From Vicia villosa (Eukaryota; Streptophyta; Magnoliopsida; Fabales; Fabaceae): DNA of 64,000 nt. The notes below the pieces were generated by a model. It was not told the DNA's origin, searched no databases, and saw nothing but the letters and a program-made list of their open reading frames with translations. Numbering within the stretch: position 1 is the first letter of the stretch; each line of letters begins with the position of its first letter. The stretch lies in NCBI RefSeq assembly GCF_029867415.1, contig NW_026705313.1, positions 620,001 through 684,000 of the forward strand. Direction: 5' to 3'. The position numbers were made by a program, and so were the translations under genes. Shown here in pieces: positions 59,042 through 64,000 of the stretch.

Positions 59042-59539
59042 TGTGAGATATTGGATCGAACACTAGTATGGTCGAAGGGTAGCTTCTTGGTTCGACAGTT
59101 TGACAGAGTTAAGCATGAAGTCGAAGGTTGTTCACATGCTGGTGTCAAAGTGTGCATGCTGTAGTCGAAGATGGGTCTAGCATGCAGATGTCGAAGATGC
59201 TAGGGTTGTTAGCATGTTAAATTAGATTTTAGTTTTTAAACCATAATTTGTTAAGTTAGCTTGTTTATTAAGTTGGCTTGTGTAATGGGCCTTGCTGAAA
59301 AAGCCCATTAGTTAGTATGTTAGGTCTTATTATAAATAACATACTGGCCTCTCATCATTGCTAAGCTGCAAATCCTAATTTAGGGTGAGAGAGGTTATTT
59401 GTTATTCTTGTAAACTTGTAATCTTGTTTTAAGAGAAAGTAAAAGAATAGCAGTTATAACCAATCTTGTGTTCCTCTTCTTCCTTGTCCTTTATTCATCC
59501 CTTATTTTATACTTTGTTCGTGGCATTGATTTCACAACA
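59042..59539 (+). repeat. E4 3' LTR
   Basis: Full length, TGTGAGATATTGGATCG to TTCACAACA, 498 bp. Several of the TTCGAC/GTCGAA words of E3 are changed to GTCAAA or TTTGAC forms, consistent with greater age. Confidence 0.9.
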
Positions 59540-61210
59540 GAATATGATGAGAATGAAACAGGATAGATGCAATACATTGATGTTCATGAACTTTCTTTTC
59601 TGAATGATATGAATTGATTCTCAAAATGAAACAAGATTGATGCAATACATTATTGTTCGTCATTTTTCTTTTCTGAATGATATAATTTGATTCTGAAACA
59701 AACATAATGAGAATTGAACAAGATTGATGCATTTCATTTTTTTCTGTATGAACTGGTTTTATTCTGAAATGAAAATAATGAGAATGAAACAAGATGGATG
59801 CAATACATTGTTGTTCTTTTTTTTCTTTTATAAATGAATTTAATTGATTTTGAAACGAACATGATGAGAATGAAACAAGATTGATGCATTACATTGTTCT
59901 TATTCATTTTTCATTTTAGAATGAACTGAATTAATTCTGAAACAAAATGATGGGAATGAAACAAGATCTATGCAATACATTATTGTTCTTCATATTTATT
60001 TTATGAATAAACTGAATTAGTTATGTAATGAACATGATGAGAATGAAACAAGATCTATACAATACATTGTTGTTCTTTATTTTTCTTTTCTGAATAAACT
60101 GATTCGATTCTGAAACTAACATGATGAGAATGAAGCAAAATCGATACGATACGTTGATGTTCTTCCTTTTTATTTTCTTAATGAACTAAATTGATATTTA
60201 AACAAACATTATGAGAATGAAACAAATCGATGAAATACATTGTTGTTCTTCATTTTTCTATTTTGAGTGAATTGAAATTATTTTGAAACAAACATGATGA
60301 AAATGAAACAAGATCAATGCAATACATTGTTGTCTTTATTTTTATTTTTGGAATGATATGAATTGAACAAGATCGATGCAATACAATATTGTCCTTCATT
60401 TTGTTTTCTGAATTATATGAATTGATTCTGAAACGAACATGTTGAGAATGAAACAAGATCGATGCAATACATTTTCGTTCTTCATTTTTTTTCCTGTATG
60501 AACTGAATAGATTCTGAAATGAAAATGATGAGAATGAAACAAGATGGATTCAATAAATTGTTGTTCTTCTTTTTTATTTTCTAAATGATATGAATTGTTT
60601 CTGAAATGAACATGATGAGAGTGAAACAAGATCGATGCAATATATTGTTGTTCTTCATTTTTCTTTTCTAAATGATATGGATTGATACCAAAAATAAAAG
60701 AAGAACGATGCAATACATTATTTTCCTTCATTTTTCTCTTCAGAATGATATGAATTAATTCTGAAATGAACATGTTGAAAATGAAATCGATCCAATACGT
60801 TGATGTTATTCATTTTCTTTTCTATATGAAATGAATTGATTTTGAAACGAAAATGATGAGAATGAAACAAAATGGATGCAATAAATTGTTGTTCTTTAGT
60901 TTTATTCTATTAATGAACTAAATTGATTCTGAAACGAAATGATAGGAATGAAACAAGATCGATGTAATACATTGCTTATCTTATTTTTTCTTTTATGAAT
61001 AAACTGATTTGGATCCGAAAAAAACATGATGAGAATGAAGGAAGACCGAAGCAATACTTTGTTGTTCTTCATTTTTCTTTTCTTAATGAACTGAATTGAT
61101 TTTGAAACGAACATGATGAAAATGAAAGAAGATCGATGCGATACATTAAAGTTCTTCATTTATCTTTTCTGAATATTATGAATTAATTATGAAATGAAAA
61201 TGATGAGAAT
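59540..61210 (+). repeat. 87-bp satellite block S4, right part
   Basis: About 1.67 kb, 19 or so units, longer than S1-S3. The first half has the same unit order as S3. The part after about 60420 contains additional units (AAGAAGAACGATGC, AAGACCGAAGC) not seen in the other blocks. Confidence 0.9.
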
Positions 61211-61442
61211 GAACTCCCTTCCATGCTTTGTTACACTCCCCTTTAACTCTTTTTTTATTTGCTTTGTGGATTGGGCCTGGAACTTGGATCCAATGGGTTA
61301 TTAAATTCACACCCTTCTGTTTGATTATTATGTTCCATTTTCCTTTGTTTTTTAAATTTTCTTTTCATTTATTTGATTTAGTTTTTATTTGTTTTAAATT
61401 TGTATTTTTTTAAAATAGACTTTGTTTTTTGTTGATGTTTTA
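61211..61442 (+). repeat. U5 leader block, shortened
   Basis: Only the second half of the leader is present (CCATGCTTTGTTACAC, TGGATTGGGCCTGGAACTTG, AAATTCACACCC). The GCACCGAGTGAG segment and the coiled-coil part of the gene are absent. Confidence 0.75.
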
Positions 61443-62152
61443 GATGATGACACAGTCTTTCTCATTGGCATACTTAGAATGAGAGGTGGGGAAAAAGTAA
61501 AGGAAGTTTCAAAGATGTGTTTTGGGTCACTATATCCCCTAATTTTAGAATTTTAAACCTGCAAAGTAATATCACAAAAAGAATACCTTTGAAGCTCGAC
61601 GAAGAGGATGACAACATTAGAGCAGAATAATTGTCTTCAGCATTAGAGAAGAAAAAAGACGTTATTATTTTGGATGATGTTTGGAATACATCGATTTTGG
61701 ATAAGGTGCAAATTCATCCAAGAGTAAACAGGCTTAAAGTGATTATAACAACTCATTTTAAACATCTTTGTCAACAAATGAGATATCCACTTGATAACAT
61801 AATAACCGTTATACCTCTTAGTTCCTGTAAAGTTAAAAGTGGTGATGAAGATCAGAAGTTATTTATACTAGAACTTAGACATGGTGGAACACCTAAGACA
61901 CTTCTGCTTGAAGTAGAAAATATTGCAAGATGTATTGTAAAGAGATGTGAGGGCTTAACGCAAGGAAATTGTTGGATGGCTAGAACAATGAAAAGTAATG
62001 ATGATATTTATCAATGGAGGCACACATTTAAGAAACAAAAAAACTAGAAAATGGGACAAGAGATGGTAGAAGAACTCTTTAAGATATAAATACGCAGTTA
62101 TGATAATTTGATGGAAAGCAACTTACAAGACTGTTTTTTATATTATGCACTG
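61443..62152 (+). pseudogene. U5: diverged NB-ARC fragment without coiled coil
   Basis: Starts DDTVFLIG. The P-loop is destroyed: about 35 bases after GGGGAAAA are missing, between two GAAAA words. Downstream it reads VFWVTISPNF, a kinase-2 VIILDDVW that continues in frame into LDKVQIHPRVNRLKVIITT, then CQQM and DNIITVIPLS, and GLTQGN in place of GLPLGN. It ends EELFKI then LQDCFL. A TAA lies at 61628-61630. Unlike U1-U4 there is no frameshift after kinase-2, so this copy split off earlier. Confidence 0.82.
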
Positions 62153-62872
62153 TTTTTCTTTTCTGAATGAACTGAATTGATTTTGAAACGAACATGATGA
62201 GAATGAAATAAGATCGATGGAATACATTGAACTGAATTCTTTTTGAAACAAACATGATGAGAATGAAACAACATCGATGCAATACATTGCTATTCTTCAT
62301 TAATCTATTTTGAATGAACTGAATTGTTTACCTAAACGAACATGATGAGAGTGAAACAAGATCGATGCAATACATTATTGTTCTTCAACTTTCTTTTCTG
62401 AATAAATTTAATTTATTCCGAAACAAAAATGATGAGAATGAAACAAGATAAATGCAATAAATCTTGTTTGTTATTTTTATTTTCTGAATTAACTAAATTG
62501 ATTCTAAACCGAACATGATGAAATTGAAACAAGATCGACGCAAAACATTGTTGTTCTTCATTTTTCTATTCTGAATCAATTGAATTAATTCTGAAACAAA
62601 CACGATGAGATTCAAAAAAGATCGATGCAATATATTGCTTTTTTCATTTTTCTTTTCTTAATGAACTTAATTGATTCCGAAATGAACACGATGATAATGA
62701 AACAAGATCGATGCAATACATTGTTGTTCTTCATTTTTATTTTCTGAATGAACTGAATTGATTCAGAAACGAACATGATGAGAATGAAACATGATCGATG
62801 CAATACATTATTGTTCTTCATTTTTCTTTTCTAAATGAATTGAATTGATTCTGAAATGAACATGATGAGAAT
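62153..62872 (+). repeat. 87-bp satellite block S5
   Basis: About eight units. Two adjacent units at 62706 and 62793 give the clean 87-bp period. The first unit joins directly to the gene fragment after LQDCFLYYAL. Confidence 0.9.
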
Positions 62873-63802
62873 TAAGCGAGTGAGATCTGAGCCGAGTGAG
62901 AGAGTGAATTATTCTTTTGGTTGTTCATTGTGTTTTTCTTCTTTTTTGAAAAATCGAATCAAGTAGAAGAAGGGTTGAACGTAGAGTGAGGTTTGGTGTT
63001 TTGAATTACTAACCGTTCAGTTTTGGTTTGATTGATGAGGGGCGATCGTTTCCTCTTTAGTCATCTGCCTCTTTTCTTTTTTAATTAAGGTTAGTTTTTA
63101 TTTTTTTTGAGAAAATTAGTCTTGCTGGATTAGGCCTTAGGCCCACAAAATCAACGCCCTCTCCATAATTTTTTACACCCCCTTTAACTCTTTTTTTTTT
63201 TGTGGATTGGGCCTGGAACTTGGATCCAATGGGTTACTAAATTCACACCATTTCGTTTGCTTGTTATGTTCCATTATCCATTGTTTTTTATATTTTATTT
63301 TCATTTATGTGATTTAGTTTTTTATTTTTATTAATTTGGTATTTTTTTTACAATAGACTTTTTTTATTGATCTTGCCTATATATGTGTTTGAATTTTACC
63401 ATTAATCTGTGTTTAGGAAAAATATTAATCATGTCGCATCAAAGACATGAGTTGGGGTTGAGTCATGTCACTAGACTCACAAATGGTTTAAAATGGGAGT
63501 GTCGTTATTCTAAATAAAGTGTTCGGGAAGTGTTGGTAGGGTTAAAATAACACGTGACTAAATGCTCCATATATCTTGGGAATTCATAAGAAGTTCACAA
63601 TAGTACTGCACCAGTTAATCCACGTGCAGTTGTGCCAAGTAAATAAAAAGCATTTTCTATTATACTTTTAATATGTGGATTTATATACTTATCTTCTTCA
63701 TAAATATCTTTTAAAAAGAAATATCTAAATTTTAGCTTCATCTATTTTTGAAACAATGGAACGGGTTTTGAAGATGAGATGCATCACTTAACCCATGTAG
63801 TT
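62873..63802 (+). repeat. U6 leader block with extra segment
   Basis: Resembles the other leaders (GCGAGTGAGATCTGAGCCGA, ATTGGGCC..GGATCCAAT, GTGTTTAGGAAAAATATTAA) but diverged. About 250 bases at 63495-63750, between AATGGTTTAAA and AACAATGGAACGG, are not present in U1-U4. They contain no gene. Confidence 0.75.
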
Positions 63803-64000
63803 CATGAGCTAGAACGTGATGAACATGATATGGCAATGTTAAAGACTTAGGGCAAAAAGTGCAATCCAGATGTTGATGATTGGGTAGAAGAATTATGTTA
63901 ATTGAAAGATATTTTGGATAGTCTAGATATCTCAAATGACATTTATGACGTAACTGACTTGATCAAACAAATGAAATGCCATGAAGAAGAGAAACCTCTT
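63756..64000 (+). pseudogene. U6: start of a CC-NB-ARC fragment, cut by the window end
   Basis: One frame reads FEDEMHHLTHVVHELERDEH before the part shared with U1 (MLKT, GKKCNPDVDDW, DLIKQMKCHEEEKPL). TAG at 63847-63849 replaces the TGG of WGKKC, and TAA at 63898-63900 breaks EELRELK. It has an extra SLDISNDIYDVTDL segment absent from U1-U4. It runs off the right edge, so the NB-ARC part is unseen. Confidence 0.75.

Larger units (their letters stand above)
54537..59539 (+). mobile_element. E4: Tnt1-like Ty1-copia element, degenerate, plus strand
   Basis: Same family as E3 but in the opposite orientation. The 5' LTR is about 54537-55014 and lacks the first 20 or so bases present in the 3' LTR (59042-59539). 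The two LTRs differ at many more positions than those of E3. No clean target-site duplication is seen: GAATG (before) against GAATA (after) is the best candidate. The PPT reads AAGGTGGAGAGT. The polyprotein is broken by three nonsense codons and several frameshifts. Confidence 0.9.

Noticed and set aside
40737..62872. Possible CRISPR-like array from regular repeats
   Set aside because: The 87-bp units are contiguous without unique spacers, in a plant nuclear context with introns and retrotransposons. This is an ordinary satellite.

Overview
The window looks like nuclear DNA from a plant with a large, repeat-rich genome. A legume of the pea/vetch/lentil type is the best guess. The reasons are an Ogre-type giant LTR starting TGTTATACCCC, SIRE/Maximus-like and Tnt1-like Ty1-copia elements, spliced genes with ordinary GT..AG introns, and an RPS2/RPS5-like CC-NBS resistance-gene family. 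Genus and species cannot be fixed by reading alone.

Layout. Positions 1-2.6 kb hold no gene I recognise, with a probable LTR scrap near 2.0-2.16 kb. Positions 3.2-9.8 kb are the genic island: an intact eight-exon PERK receptor-like kinase gene (3185-6936, +, 760 codons plus stop) and, tail to tail with it, a five-exon gene for a small plastid-type NTF2/SnoaL-like protein (8467-9818, -). The gap between them carries two inverted-repeat (MITE-like) elements. Positions 9.9-11.7 kb are AT-rich and without a recognised gene.

Positions 11.7-39.6 kb are a nest of retrotransposons. A minus-strand copia LTR is split by an Ogre solo LTR with a perfect target-site duplication. A decayed copia body follows. 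Then comes a young SIRE/Maximus-like element (called E1 here, 19644-30185) whose PBS and gag have been replaced by a second copy of its own 3' flank. Last is a second copia-type element (E2, 32500-39602) with LTRs but no recognisable coding capacity, preceded by the tail of another copy of itself.

Positions 39.6-64 kb are a tandem array of 2.7-2.95 kb units (U1-U6). Each unit has a leader, a broken CC-NB-ARC resistance-gene fragment, and a block of 87-bp satellite repeats that takes over where the rest of the NB-ARC/LRR region should be. Two related Tnt1-like copia elements sit in this array in opposite orientation: E3 (41456-46463, minus, nearly intact) and E4 (54537-59539, plus, heavily broken). 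No rRNA or tRNA gene, CRISPR array or bacterial-type operon was seen.

Only the PERK gene and the NTF2-like gene look like functional host genes. The rest is a record of transposition, illegitimate recombination, probable methylation-driven decay and array amplification. The most unusual items are the resistance-gene-derived macrosatellite, the chimeric duplication in E1, the LTR-like internal promoter before the extra ORF of E1, and the element-specific short words that pervade each retroelement family.
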